This document shows positions 1 through 8,700 of a stretch of DNA of 64,000 bases, one piece after another (the stretch's first letter is position 1; each line of letters opens with the position of its first letter). The stretch spans positions 124,001 through 188,000 of the forward strand of contig NZ_JBQDYF010000003.1 of the NCBI RefSeq assembly GCF_052044135.1, read 5' to 3'. The notes under the pieces were generated by a model. The model was not told the DNA's origin, ran no database searches, and saw only the letters and a program-made list of their open reading frames with translations. Origin of the DNA: Salinisphaera sp052044135. Lineage in GTDB: Bacteria; Pseudomonadota; Gammaproteobacteria; Nevskiales; Salinisphaeraceae. The translations under genes and the position numbers were made by a program.

Positions 1-75
1 AACGACCAGCGCACGCGACAGGCGCTGCGCAATATCAAGCGCATGTTCCGGCGCGACGGCGTCGAACCCGCCTAA
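1..75 (+). CDS. 3' end of a probable PLP aminotransferase (partial)
   Basis: Only the last 24 codons are present, open from base 1 to a TAA at 73–75. The peptide ends in a basic helix (NIKRMFRRDG) like the C-termini of AlaC-type alanine/aspartate aminotransferases. In many gammaproteobacteria such a gene lies directly upstream of hom, and that context is the main support. A hairpin followed by five Ts at 120–141 separates it from hom. Confidence 0.5.
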   Translation, partial: NDQRTRQALRNIKRMFRRDGVEPA

Positions 76-119
76 CGCGGGGTGCCGCCGCGTGCCTGAG
101 CAGAACAGGTCGCGGCGCG

Positions 120-141
120 CAGGGCTTTCGAGCCTGTTTTT
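120..141 (+). terminator. Weak hairpin plus T-tract upstream of hom
   Basis: CAGGGCT and AGCCTG pair around a TTCG loop with one bulged base and are followed by TTTTT. It could end or attenuate the aminotransferase transcript before hom. Confidence 0.45.
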
Positions 142-205
142 AGTGCATCAACCAGGATGACCGCACCCGGCGTCGGGCGCGGCTCGCAAACGAGGAACAG
201 TCACG

Positions 206-1522
206 ATGATGGAACCGGTCAAGGTCGGCGTACTCGGCCTCGGCACCGTGGGTGCCGGTGTGGTCAATCTGCTCGCGCGCAATGGCGACGAGATCACGCG
301 GCGTGCCGGTCGAGAGATTCGTGTGACCCGGGCGGCGGTGCAGAACCTCGAGCGCGCGCGTGAATGCGACACCGGCGGCATCGACATCGGAACCGATGCC
401 CGCGCCATCGTCGAGGACCCGAATATCGACGTCGTGCTCGAGCTGATCGGCGGCGACAGTCTGGCCTACGATCTGGTCATGGCCGCGATCGCCAACGGCA
501 AGCACGTGGTCACCGCGAACAAGCACCTGATCGCGCTGCACGGCAACGAAATCTTCGCCGCGGCCGACGCGGCCGGCGTGGTGGTCTCGTTCGAAGCGGC
601 GGTGGCCGGCGGCATCCCGATCATCAAGGCGATCCGCGAATCGCTGGCCGCCAATCGCATCGAATGGGTGGCCGGCATCATCAACGGCACCGGCAATTTC
701 ATCCTCAGCCAGATGAAGTTCGAAGGCATGAGCTTCGAGCAGGCGCTGGCCGAGGCACAGAAGCTCGGCTTCGCCGAGGCCGATCCGACCTTCGACGTCG
801 ACGGCATCGACGCCGCGCACAAGCTCGCCATTCTCGGCAGCATCGCCTTCGGTATTCCGCTGTCGTTCGACCGCATCGTCACCGACGGTATCCGCGGCAT
901 CGGCGCCGATGATATCGAGTACGCCGAGGAATTGGGCTATCGGGTCAAGCATCTGGGCATCGCCCAGCGCCAGCCTACCGGCGTGGCGATGCGCGTACAT
1001 CCGACGCTGGTGCCCGAGCGCGCGTTGCTGGCCAATGTCGAGGGCGAGAAGAACGCGATCATGGTGTATGGCGACGCCGTGGGCCCGACCGCCTACTACG
1101 GGGCCGGCGCCGGCGCGGGACCGACCGCTTCGTCGGTGGTCGCCGACCTGATCGATACCGCGCGCATGATGAGCGTCGACCCGAGCGGTCGGGTGCCGCA
1201 TCTGGCTTTCCAGCCGGACCAGATCACCGAAGAGCCGATCCTGGAGTCGCCGGACTTCATCTGCGGGCATTATTTCCGTGTGCAGGTGGCGGACAAGACC
1301 GGCGTCATGGCGGAGATCACCCGCCTGCTGGCCGAGCTCGAAATCGGGATCGAGGCCATTCTGCAGAAGGACCCGCCGACCGCCGAGGATGACGCCCGCG
1401 TGATCATCATCACCAAGCCGGCCCGCGAGGGCACGCTGACCGAGGCGCTGGATCATATCCGCGCGCTGCCAACCACGCGTGACGGCGTGGTGCATTACCG
1501 TGTGGCCGAATTCGAGGACTAG
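206..1522 (+). CDS. hom: Homoserine dehydrogenase
   Basis: Catalyses NAD(P)H-dependent reduction of aspartate semialdehyde to homoserine, the branch-point step toward threonine and methionine, in the cytosol. The 438-aa product opens with a Rossmann fold (GLGTVGAGVV, residues 11–20), continues with the catalytic homoserine dehydrogenase domain (GGIPIIKAIRESLA, INGTGNFIL), and ends in an ACT domain from about residue 355 (VADKTGVMAEITRLL), the usual site of threonine feedback control. Length fits the monofunctional family. There are two consecutive ATGs at 206 and 209 with a GAGGAA upstream. The stop is 2 nt before thrC, so the genes are translationally close and surely co-transcribed. Confidence 0.97.
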   Translation: MMEPVKVGVLGLGTVGAGVVNLLARNGDEITRRAGREIRVTRAAVQNLERARECDTGGIDIGTDARAIVEDPNIDVVLELIGGDSLAYDLVMAAIANGKHVVTANKHLIALHGNEIFAAADAAGVVVSFEAAVAGGIPIIKAIRESLAANRIEWVAGIINGTGNFILSQMKFEGMSFEQALAEAQKLGFAEADPTFDVDGIDAAHKLAILGSIAFGIPLSFDRIVTDGIRGIGADDIEYAEELGYRVKHLGIAQRQPTGVAMRVHPTLVPERALLANVEGEKNAIMVYGDAVGPTAYYGAGAGAGPTASSVVADLIDTARMMSVDPSGRVPHLAFQPDQITEEPILESPDFICGHYFRVQVADKTGVMAEITRLLAELEIGIEAILQKDPPTAEDDARVIIITKPAREGTLTEALDHIRALPTTRDGVVHYRVAEFED

Positions 1523-1524
1523 GA

Positions 1525-2925
1525 ATGACCGAGGCGATGCGCTACATCAGCACGCGCGGCGAAGCGCCGGCGCTGAACTTCGAGGACGTCGTGCTCACCG
1601 GCCTGGCGCCGGACGGCGGCTTGTACGTGCCCGAAACCATGCCGCAGTTCTCGCACGACGAGCTGGCGGCGATGGCGGGCCTGCCGTATACCGAGATCGC
1701 GTTCCGGGTGATGAAGCCGTTCGTGGGCGATGCCATTGACGACGCCGACTTCAGGCGCATCATCCGGGACACCTACGCCACCTTCAATCACGATGCGGTG
1801 GTGCCGCTCAAGCAGTTGTCGCACAACCATCATCTGCTCGAGTTGTTCCACGGCCCGACGCTGGCCTTCAAGGATGTCGCCCTACAGCTGCTGGGACGCC
1901 TGCTCGATCATTTTCTCGCCCGGCGGGGCGAGCGCGGCGTGATCATGGGCGCGACCTCGGGCGATACCGGCTCGGCCGCGATCGAGGGTTGCCGGGCCTG
2001 TGATCAGCTCGATATTTTCATCCTGCACCCGCATGAGCGCGTTTCCGCGGTCCAGCGCCGGCAGATGACCACCGTGCATGCGTCCAATGTGCACAACATC
2101 GCCATCGAGGGCGATTTCGACGACGCCCAGGCCATGGTCAAGGCCAGTTTCGCCGACCAGGGGTTTCTCGAAGGTCGGCGATTGATTGCGGTGAACTCGA
2201 TCAACTGGGCGCGCATCATGGCCCAGATCGTCTACTATGTCGCCTCGGCGGTTGCCTTGGGTGCGCCGCATCGCGAGGTATCGTTCACGGTGCCGTCGGC
2301 GAACTTCGGCAATCTGTTTGCCGGCTACATGGCGTATCGCATGGGGCTGCCGGTCAAGCAGTTCGTGATCGCGACCAACGCCAACGATATCCTGCACCGC
2401 ACAATCGCCGACAATGATTTCTCGCGCCGGGCGTTGCTGGCCACGCTCGCACCGTCTATGGACATCGTCGTATCGTCGAATTTCGAACGCCTGTTGTTCG
2501 AAGCCTACGGACGCGACAGCGGGGCGGTGCGCGATCTGCTGGATCGCTTCGCCGATGGCCGGGCCGTGATCGACGACGCACCGCTCGCCGCGTTGCGCCG
2601 GCTGTTCTCGAGCGACAGCGTCGACGACGACACTATCCTCGAGGTGATTCGCGAGGCGTTCGCGCATACGGGCGAGCTGCTTGATCCGCATACCGCCACC
2701 GGCTACCGGGCGGCCAATCGCTGCCGCGCCGATGCCACGACGCCCATGATCACCCTGGCCACGGCCCATCCGGCCAAGTTCGAGGCAGCCATCGTGCGGG
2801 CCGGATTCCCGGGCGCGCCGCTGCCCGAGGCGATGGCCGACCTGATGTCGCTCGACGAGCGCTTCGACGTACTTCCCGCCGAACTGGCCGAGGTCCAGGC
2901 CTACGTCGCCGCCAAGCGCCGCTGA
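1525..2925 (+). CDS. thrC: Threonine synthase
   Basis: PLP enzyme converting O-phosphohomoserine to threonine. The product is 466 aa. The PLP-binding lysine lies in GPTLAFKDVALQLL (Lys116), followed by the phosphate-binding ATSGDTGSAA loop. N-terminal YISTRG and the overall length match the long bacterial/fungal-type threonine synthase. It begins 2 nt after hom and ends 3 nt before the recJ start, forming a tight hom–thrC–recJ operon. Confidence 0.97.
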   Translation: MTEAMRYISTRGEAPALNFEDVVLTGLAPDGGLYVPETMPQFSHDELAAMAGLPYTEIAFRVMKPFVGDAIDDADFRRIIRDTYATFNHDAVVPLKQLSHNHHLLELFHGPTLAFKDVALQLLGRLLDHFLARRGERGVIMGATSGDTGSAAIEGCRACDQLDIFILHPHERVSAVQRRQMTTVHASNVHNIAIEGDFDDAQAMVKASFADQGFLEGRRLIAVNSINWARIMAQIVYYVASAVALGAPHREVSFTVPSANFGNLFAGYMAYRMGLPVKQFVIATNANDILHRTIADNDFSRRALLATLAPSMDIVVSSNFERLLFEAYGRDSGAVRDLLDRFADGRAVIDDAPLAALRRLFSSDSVDDDTILEVIREAFAHTGELLDPHTATGYRAANRCRADATTPMITLATAHPAKFEAAIVRAGFPGAPLPEAMADLMSLDERFDVLPAELAEVQAYVAAKRR

Positions 2926-2928
2926 GCA

Positions 2929-4719
2929 GTGACGGGCGCGGTGGCGGAGCAACAATCGGACCGCAACGGTTTCGATGACGCGCCGCGCATCGTCGATCGG
3001 TCCATGCCCGGAGTGTCGGGTCTGGATGGGCTGGCCTCGCCGCTGCTGCAGCGGATCTACGCCGGGCGTGGCGTGCGGCATGCCGCCGAGTTGGACTATC
3101 GCCTGGCGGGTTTGCCCGATTTCTCGGCGCTCAAGGGTATCGACGCGGCCGTGGATGAACTGGAAGCGGCGATCGTGTCGAAACGGCCGATCCGGATCGT
3201 GGGCGATTTCGACGCTGATGGCGCCACCAGCACCACGCTGGCGCTCGAGGTGCTGGCGGCGTTCGGCGCCCATGTGGATTTCTTTATGCCGCAGCGGGCG
3301 ACGCACGGCTATGGTCTGTCCCCGTCCGTGGTCGAGGCGATCGGCCCGGCGGGCGCCGACGGCGGGTTGATTGTTACCGTGGACAACGGGATTGCCTCGC
3401 TGTCCGGCGTCGAAGCGGCCAGCGCTGCGGGCTGGCGGGTGGTGGTCACCGATCATCACCTGCCCGGTGAGCGCCTGCCGGCGGCCGCGGCCATCGTGAA
3501 TCCGAATCAGTCCGGCTGCGACTTTCCCTGCAAGCATCTGGCCGGTGTCGGAGTGGTGTTCTATGTCATGGCCGCGCTGCGCTCGCGCATGGCCGAGCGT
3601 GGCGTCACGGCGCTGCCGCGCCTGGGCGATCTGCTGGATCTGGTGGCCGTGGGCACCGTGGCCGATGTGGTGCCGCTGGATCACGTCAACCGCACGCTGG
3701 TCAGCCAGGGCCTGCGCCGCATCCGGGCCGGCCGGGCCCGGCCGGGCATCGTCGCCCTGGCCGAAATCGCCGGCCGCGATCCGGCTCGGCTGGATACCGA
3801 CGATATCGGCTTCGCGATCGGGCCCCGCATCAACGCTGCCGGACGGCTCGAGGACATGCGTCTGGGGGTGGCCTGTCTGCGTGCGGGCACCGCCGACGCC
3901 GCGCGCCGGACGGCCGAGACGCTGTCGTCGATCAACCGGCAGCGGCGCAATGTGCAACAGCGCATGCAGGGCCAGGCCGAGGCTGCGCTGGAGCGCCTGG
4001 CGGCGTTGGACGAGGATATGCCCGCGCTGGTGGTGCATGAAGGCGACTGGCACGAAGGCATTGTCGGTCTGATCGCCTCGCGCCTGCGCGAGCGCATTCA
4101 TCGCCCGGTGGTGGCGTTTGCGCCCGGCGAACACGGCGAGTTGAAAGGCTCGGCCCGCTCGATTCCCGGGCTGCATATCCGCGATGCCCTGGCCGCCGTG
4201 GATGCGGACGCGCCCGGCCTGATCACGCGCTTCGGCGGCCATGCCCAGGCGGCTGGGCTATCGCTGAAGCCCGGACGGCTGGACGACTTCGCGCAGCGCT
4301 TGCGTGCCGCGGTCGCGGCCCGGCTGACTCCGGCCATGACCCGGCGCGAGTACGTCACCGACGGCGAACTGGACGGGCCCGAGCATAGCCTCGAAACGGC
4401 GATCGCGCTGCGGCAGGCCGGGCCCTGGGGGGCCGGCTTCGACGCGCCGCTGTTTCACGGCGCCTATCACGTGCTCGACCAGCGTGTGGTCGGTAGCGGA
4501 CATCTCAAGCTGACCGTGCAGTCGAGCCGCGGCGGCGGGCCGATCGAGGCCATGGTCTTCAACCGCGACGAGCCGCTGGATGCCGCCCGGGTGCATCGGC
4601 TGGTCTTTCGCCTGCAGGTCAACGAGTTCCGCGGGCGCCAGAGCGCGAACCTGATCGTCGAGTACTGCTGCGCCGACGCGCCCGGGCTCGTGCGACGCGC
4701 CGAAGCTGGTGCCCTGTAA
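2929..4719 (+). CDS. recJ: Single-stranded-DNA-specific exonuclease RecJ
   Basis: 5'-3' ssDNA exonuclease acting in RecF-pathway recombination, base-excision and mismatch repair. The 596-aa protein has the DHH phosphoesterase motifs: DFDADG at residues 93–98, VTVDNGIAS, and the diagnostic TDHH near residue 174, then the DHHA1 region with FGGHAQAAGLSL. The start is GTG, 3 nt after the thrC stop; the next ATG would remove N-terminal sequence that aligns with the family. The hom–thrC–recJ order is common in gammaproteobacteria. Downstream comes a repeat-rich intergenic stretch. Confidence 0.95.
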   Translation: MTGAVAEQQSDRNGFDDAPRIVDRSMPGVSGLDGLASPLLQRIYAGRGVRHAAELDYRLAGLPDFSALKGIDAAVDELEAAIVSKRPIRIVGDFDADGATSTTLALEVLAAFGAHVDFFMPQRATHGYGLSPSVVEAIGPAGADGGLIVTVDNGIASLSGVEAASAAGWRVVVTDHHLPGERLPAAAAIVNPNQSGCDFPCKHLAGVGVVFYVMAALRSRMAERGVTALPRLGDLLDLVAVGTVADVVPLDHVNRTLVSQGLRRIRAGRARPGIVALAEIAGRDPARLDTDDIGFAIGPRINAAGRLEDMRLGVACLRAGTADAARRTAETLSSINRQRRNVQQRMQGQAEAALERLAALDEDMPALVVHEGDWHEGIVGLIASRLRERIHRPVVAFAPGEHGELKGSARSIPGLHIRDALAAVDADAPGLITRFGGHAQAAGLSLKPGRLDDFAQRLRAAVAARLTPAMTRREYVTDGELDGPEHSLETAIALRQAGPWGAGFDAPLFHGAYHVLDQRVVGSGHLKLTVQSSRGGGPIEAMVFNRDEPLDAARVHRLVFRLQVNEFRGRQSANLIVEYCCADAPGLVRRAEAGAL

Positions 4720-4844
4720 CGCCAACGTTACCGGACACGCGCCCGCACGTTTTTGTTTTCCAAGGCAATTTCCGCAGATCAACGCCGATTCACGCAGATG
4801 CTGGGCATGACCCGTTACCGGCGTCGACAACGTTCATGAGCGGT

Positions 4845-4937
4845 AGGTCGGATTAGCGCGTAGCGCGTAATCCGACGCTCAATCCGCAGGTTCCGAGGCC
4901 CGGCTGTCGGATTACGGTGCAAGCACTAATCCGACCT
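4845..4937. repeat. Paired palindromic (REP/BIME-like) repeat
   Basis: Two palindromes sit head to tail: GTCGGATTA…TAATCCGAC at 4847–4876 and again at 4906–4935. The outer arms (AGGTCGGATTA at 4845 and TAATCCGACCT at 4927) make the whole 93-bp unit an inverted repeat. This is typical of dispersed intergenic REP/BIME-type elements. The rest of the 4720–5105 gap shows no gene; it contains several imperfect GCAGAT/CGCGT-type short repeats. Confidence 0.75.
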
Positions 4938-5105
4938 GCGTCACTGAAGCCGCAGTGCCTTGATCGTACTTTTTATTTGCGCTCATTCGCGTGCATTGGC
5001 GGACAAAATACCCAGATTATTCAGTCAGCTGCGTGTCTTACATAATCAAGATCCGCGTTGATCGGCGAATACATAGTCCGGGGAAGAAAGAACGCTCCAG
5101 GCGCA

Positions 5106-7142
5106 TCAATCCAATGACGCGGCCAGCTCGGCGGCTTCGCGGATCGCGCGTTTGGCATCGAGCTCGGCGGCCAGCTTCGCGCCGCCGATGATGTGACAGG
5201 CCAGCCCGCGCGCTTCCAGATCATCGGCGAGATCCCGCCGGGTTTCCTGGCCGGCGCAGATCACGACGGTATCGACGGCCAGCACGTGGGCCTTGTCGTC
5301 GACGCGCAGGTGCAGGCCGGCGTCGTCGATGCGTTCGTAGGCCACGCCGCCCAGCATCTGCACGCCCTTGTGCTTGAGCGAGGCACGATGCGCCCAGCCG
5401 CTGGTCTTGCCCAGGCCGCGCCCGGGTTTGTCGTGGCTGCGCTGAAGCAGGGTCACCTGGCGCGGCGAGGGTGAGGGATGGGCCTCGATCAGCCCGCCGG
5501 CGGCCACCGCGGTGCGGTCCACGCCCCATTCGTCGAAGAACAGTTCGCGATCCTGCGAGGGGGCCGGCCGGTCATGGGTCAGGAACTCGCTGACATCGAA
5601 GCCGATGCCGCCGGCGCCGATCACCGCCACCCGCGGTCCGGCCACGCGATGGCCGCGCAGAATATCGATGTAGGAGGCGACAGAAGGATGGTCAATGCCG
5701 TCGATCGCCGGCCGGCGCGGGCGCACACCGGTGGCGATCACGATTTCATCGAAGCCTTCGTTGGCCAGGGTGTCAACGGTGGCGGGGGTGTTCAGATGTA
5801 ACGTGATCCCGGTCTGTTCCACGCGACGGCGGAAGTAGCGCAGCGTTTCGAAGAATTCCTCCTTGCCGGGAATCTGTTTGGCCATGTTGAACTGCCCGCC
5901 GATCGCGCCCGCTTCGTCATACAGGCTGACCCGGTGGCCGCGCGCGGCCAACCGGGTAGCCGCCTCGAGCCCGGCCGGCCCGGCGCCGATGACCGCGATG
6001 CGGCGCGGCTGTTGGACCGGAGGGAAATTCAGCTCGGTTTCGCGCCCGGCGCGCGGATTGACCAGACAACTGGCGCGCTTGCCCTGGAAAGCGTGATCGA
6101 GACAGGCCTGGTTGCAGGCGATACAGCTGTTGATATCGGCGGCCCGATGGGCCCGCGCCTTGTTCACGAACTCGGGGTCGGCCAGGAACGGGCGTGCCAT
6201 GGACACCATGTCGGCGCCGCCGTCGGCCAGTAGCGACTCGGCGACCTCGGGCGTGTTCACCCGATTGGTGGTGACCAGTGGCAGCCCGACTTCGCGCTTG
6301 AGCTTGGCGGTGACCCAGGCGAACGCGGCGCGGGGCACACGGGTGACGATGGTGGGCACGCGCGATTCGTGCCAGCCGATGCCGGTGTTGATGAGCGTCG
6401 CCCCGGCGGCTTCGATGGCGCGCGCGAGCGATACGATTTCGTCCCAGCGCTGGCCGTTTTCGACCAGATCGAGCATGGACAGCCGATAGATGAGGATGAA
6501 ATCCGGGCCGAGCGCGGCACGAATGCCTTGTACGATCTCGATCGGCATGCGTTGTCGCTTGGCCAGCGAGCCGCCATAGCTGTCGCGCCGGTCATTGGTG
6601 TGCTCGACCAGGAACTGGTTGATGAGATAGCCCTCCGAGCCCATCACCTCGACACCGTCATAACCCGCATCGCGTGCGAGTTCGGCGGCGCGGACATAAT
6701 CCCGGATCGTACGCCGCACCCCCCGTTCACTCAGCGCGCGCGGCTTGAACGGGGTGATGGGCGACTTGCGGCGCGAGGCCCCGACGATGAACGGGTGGTA
6801 GCCGTAGCGTCCGGCGTGAAGGATCTGCATGCAGATATGGCCGCCTTCGCCGTGCACGGCGCGCGTGATCTTGCGATGCGGGATCACATGGCCGCGATGG
6901 CTCATGCGCCCGGCCAGCGGCGAGACCCAGCCGGCGATGTTGGGGGCGATGCCGCCGGTGACGATCAACCCGGCGCCGCCGGCGGCGCGTTCGGCGAAAT
7001 ACGCGGCGAGCTTGTCGTAGTGCCAGAAGAAGTCCTCCATGCCGGTATGCATGGATCCCATGAGCACGCGATTGCGCAGGGTAGTGAAGCCGAGATCGAG
7101 CGGTGCGAGCAGATGCGGATAGGGCGCGGTGGCGGCGGTCAT
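5106..7142 (-). CDS. fadH: NADPH-dependent 2,4-dienoyl-CoA reductase
   Basis: Reduces 2,4-dienoyl-CoA intermediates during β-oxidation of unsaturated fatty acids. The 678-aa product (E. coli FadH is 672) has an N-terminal FMN-binding TIM barrel of the old-yellow-enzyme type, a 4Fe-4S cysteine cluster near residue 339 (CIACNQACLDHAF, then C further on), an FAD motif GAGPAGLEAATRLA near residue 383 and a second nucleotide site (VAVIGAGGIGFD). The chosen start is the ATG at 7142 (MTAATAPYPHLL); the open frame continues upstream but encodes proline/arginine-rich sequence with no homology and overlaps the decayed thioesterase. With fadE in the same window it points to active fatty-acid catabolism. 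Confidence 0.93.
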   Translation of the reverse strand: MTAATAPYPHLLAPLDLGFTTLRNRVLMGSMHTGMEDFFWHYDKLAAYFAERAAGGAGLIVTGGIAPNIAGWVSPLAGRMSHRGHVIPHRKITRAVHGEGGHICMQILHAGRYGYHPFIVGASRRKSPITPFKPRALSERGVRRTIRDYVRAAELARDAGYDGVEVMGSEGYLINQFLVEHTNDRRDSYGGSLAKRQRMPIEIVQGIRAALGPDFILIYRLSMLDLVENGQRWDEIVSLARAIEAAGATLINTGIGWHESRVPTIVTRVPRAAFAWVTAKLKREVGLPLVTTNRVNTPEVAESLLADGGADMVSMARPFLADPEFVNKARAHRAADINSCIACNQACLDHAFQGKRASCLVNPRAGRETELNFPPVQQPRRIAVIGAGPAGLEAATRLAARGHRVSLYDEAGAIGGQFNMAKQIPGKEEFFETLRYFRRRVEQTGITLHLNTPATVDTLANEGFDEIVIATGVRPRRPAIDGIDHPSVASYIDILRGHRVAGPRVAVIGAGGIGFDVSEFLTHDRPAPSQDRELFFDEWGVDRTAVAAGGLIEAHPSPSPRQVTLLQRSHDKPGRGLGKTSGWAHRASLKHKGVQMLGGVAYERIDDAGLHLRVDDKAHVLAVDTVVICAGQETRRDLADDLEARGLACHIIGGAKLAAELDAKRAIREAAELAASLD

Positions 7143-7169
7143 AAACAAGGCAATCCTTGGCCGGGGCAG

Positions 7170-7654
7170 GGCACGAATAGGCGGGATGGACGGTGCGGGT
7201 GATCCATAGGGTGATCGTCGCGTGCATGACCTCGACCTCGTCGGTATCGCGGATGGACACCTCGACGTTGTAGTCGACGCCGTCATCGAGCGTCGCGGTG
7301 GCGGCCGGGCGGGCCCGGGCAATCAGGTCGGTTTCGGCCTTGGCCCAATAGGCGACGGTCATCCCTTTGGGAATCCAGCGCCATGCCGGCTTCACCGTGG
7401 CTTCGGCCATCAGGCCGGCGGCCCGTTCGGCGAGATTGCACATGGCGATCGCGTGCGCCGTGCCGATATGGTTGTGCAGTCACCGCCGTTTGCCCAGCGC
7501 CGCGGCGCAGAAGCTCGGCTCGACACGGTTCACGCGCGGCGTGATGGTCGCGAAATACGGCGCACGCCGGCAGATCGCGGGCGAACAGCCAGCGACCACC
7601 GGGCTTGGTGTGCAGCTGATGCCCGTACGACAGAATCGGCGGCCGGTCAGGCAT
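7170..7654 (-). pseudogene. Decayed DUF4442/hotdog thioesterase-like gene
   Basis: Three reading-frame pieces together match the DUF4442 family. From the ATG at 7654 one frame gives PGGRWLFAR; the next frame gives ICRRAPYFATITPRV, so there is a frameshift near 7580. That frame meets a TGA near 7482 just before HNHIGTAHAIAMCNLAERA, and then gives RWIPKGMTVAYWAKA and MHATITLWI. The natural stop is also lost and the frame runs into fadH. At least two inactivating lesions are visible. The 3' limit is approximate. Confidence 0.75.
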
Positions 7655-8284
7655 AAAATGATTACAAAAGAAAAGAGTTCTTTTTATATACATTCTGGTG
7701 CCGGGACGCCATCAATCTTTGGTGGCAGCAGGCATTGCGCGTGTTGCACCGGGGCCGTGCTGTGGCTGTTGGCATCGACGGTTGAACTCGCGTCTTTCCT
7801 CGATCCGCCGACGGCGATGGGGCCGAATACGGCGGACGATGAAACAGCTTCTTCGCGGATTAGCGGTGCAATGGCGCCCTGCGAATCCTGTCGGTTCAGG
7901 ACAGGGGGGCGCGCGAATTGCACGGCGCACTGGGTGGGAAACGCCGAACGAGCACGGGTGAAAGTCGCATGCCGTCCGCCTTCGCCCACCTTCGGTTTCG
8001 CGCTGCAGCGCGAGTCACTTCTCTTGTTTGCTCAAGAGCAGTAACCAAGAGAAGAGCACCCGGCACGGCGCCTCAGGGTTGGGCGGACTGCCGGACCGTT
8101 TGCGCTGTATCCAGGTGGTCGACGGTTGGCGAAGGCGGCGCCTGCGGGCGGGCATGGCAGCCCATACGCGCCAGCGCGGCGGTCGGACCCGCGCTTGTCA
8201 ATAGAGCGTGAACGTCAAACCGGGCCATTCTGTGGCCCGGCAGAGGCGAGTACGCTTCTTACACCCAGTCCTGCAAGTCCGGGA
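7655..8284. other. Intergenic stretch without a recognisable gene
   Basis: No open frame here gives a recognisable protein. It contains a stem-loop at 8018–8054 (CTTCTCTTG / CAAGAGAAG with an inner TGCTC/GAGCA hairpin) of a kind often found scattered in proteobacterial intergenic DNA. The rest may be decayed coding sequence. Confidence 0.5.
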
Positions 8285-8323
8285 AAATCAAAAAAGCCGC
8301 GATGCTCGGCGCATCGCGGCTTT
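8285..8323 (-). terminator. Rho-independent terminator of the suf operon
   Basis: Read on the minus strand, AAGCCGCGATG pairs with CATCGCGGCTT and the stem is followed by TTTTTTGATTTT. It lies 43 bp beyond the Rieske gene that ends the operon. Confidence 0.85.
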
Positions 8324-8366
8324 GCGGGCTAACGCCGATGACGGCGTCGGGCCGAGTCGACAGGCT

Positions 8367-8687
8367 TCAGTCGAAACGATCGTCCCGGACCTGGACCACG
8401 CCATTCTCGACGCGGATCGGAAAGGTGGCGACATCCTCGTAGGCGGGTGCGCTGAGCGCCTTGCCGTTCTTGATACAGAAACGCGCACCGTGGCGCGGGC
8501 AGATCACTTCGCAGCCTTCGACATCGCCGCTGGCCAGTTCGCCGCCATCGTGCGTGCACATGTCGTGGATCGCGTAGTAGTCCTTGTCGTAGCAAAAAAC
8601 CGCGATCATCGTGTCGTCCACATCGACGATGCGGCACTGGCCTTCGTCGAGTTCGCCGTCCTTGCAGACATCCACCCAATCGGTCAT
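8367..8687 (-). CDS. Rieske [2Fe-2S] ferredoxin in the suf operon
   Basis: Small 106-aa Rieske protein with both cluster-binding boxes: CTHDGG near residue 44 and CPRHGARF near residue 64. It resembles the soluble ferredoxin subunits of non-haem iron dioxygenases, but no oxygenase lies nearby. It is the last gene of the suf operon, 13 bp after sufS. A Rieske protein downstream of sufS recurs in several gammaproteobacteria, so it may be an electron carrier for, or product of, the SUF machinery. Its partner is unknown. Confidence 0.9.
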   Translation of the reverse strand: MTDWVDVCKDGELDEGQCRIVDVDDTMIAVFCYDKDYYAIHDMCTHDGGELASGDVEGCEVICPRHGARFCIKNGKALSAPAYEDVATFPIRVENGVVQVRDDRFD

Positions 8688-8700
8688 CGCGACAATCCTT

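Noticed and set aside
1882..4242. Long minus-strand frame opposite thrC and recJ
   Set aside because: Antisense shadow of two well-identified genes, low-complexity composition and no recognisable motif.
4720..5105. CRISPR-like short repeats after recJ
   Set aside because: The repeats are palindromic pairs and imperfect motifs without regular spacing or unique spacers; no cas gene is present.
8018..8054. Stem-loop taken as a terminator
   Set aside because: No T-tract follows on either strand and no gene ends nearby; it looks like a dispersed intergenic repeat.
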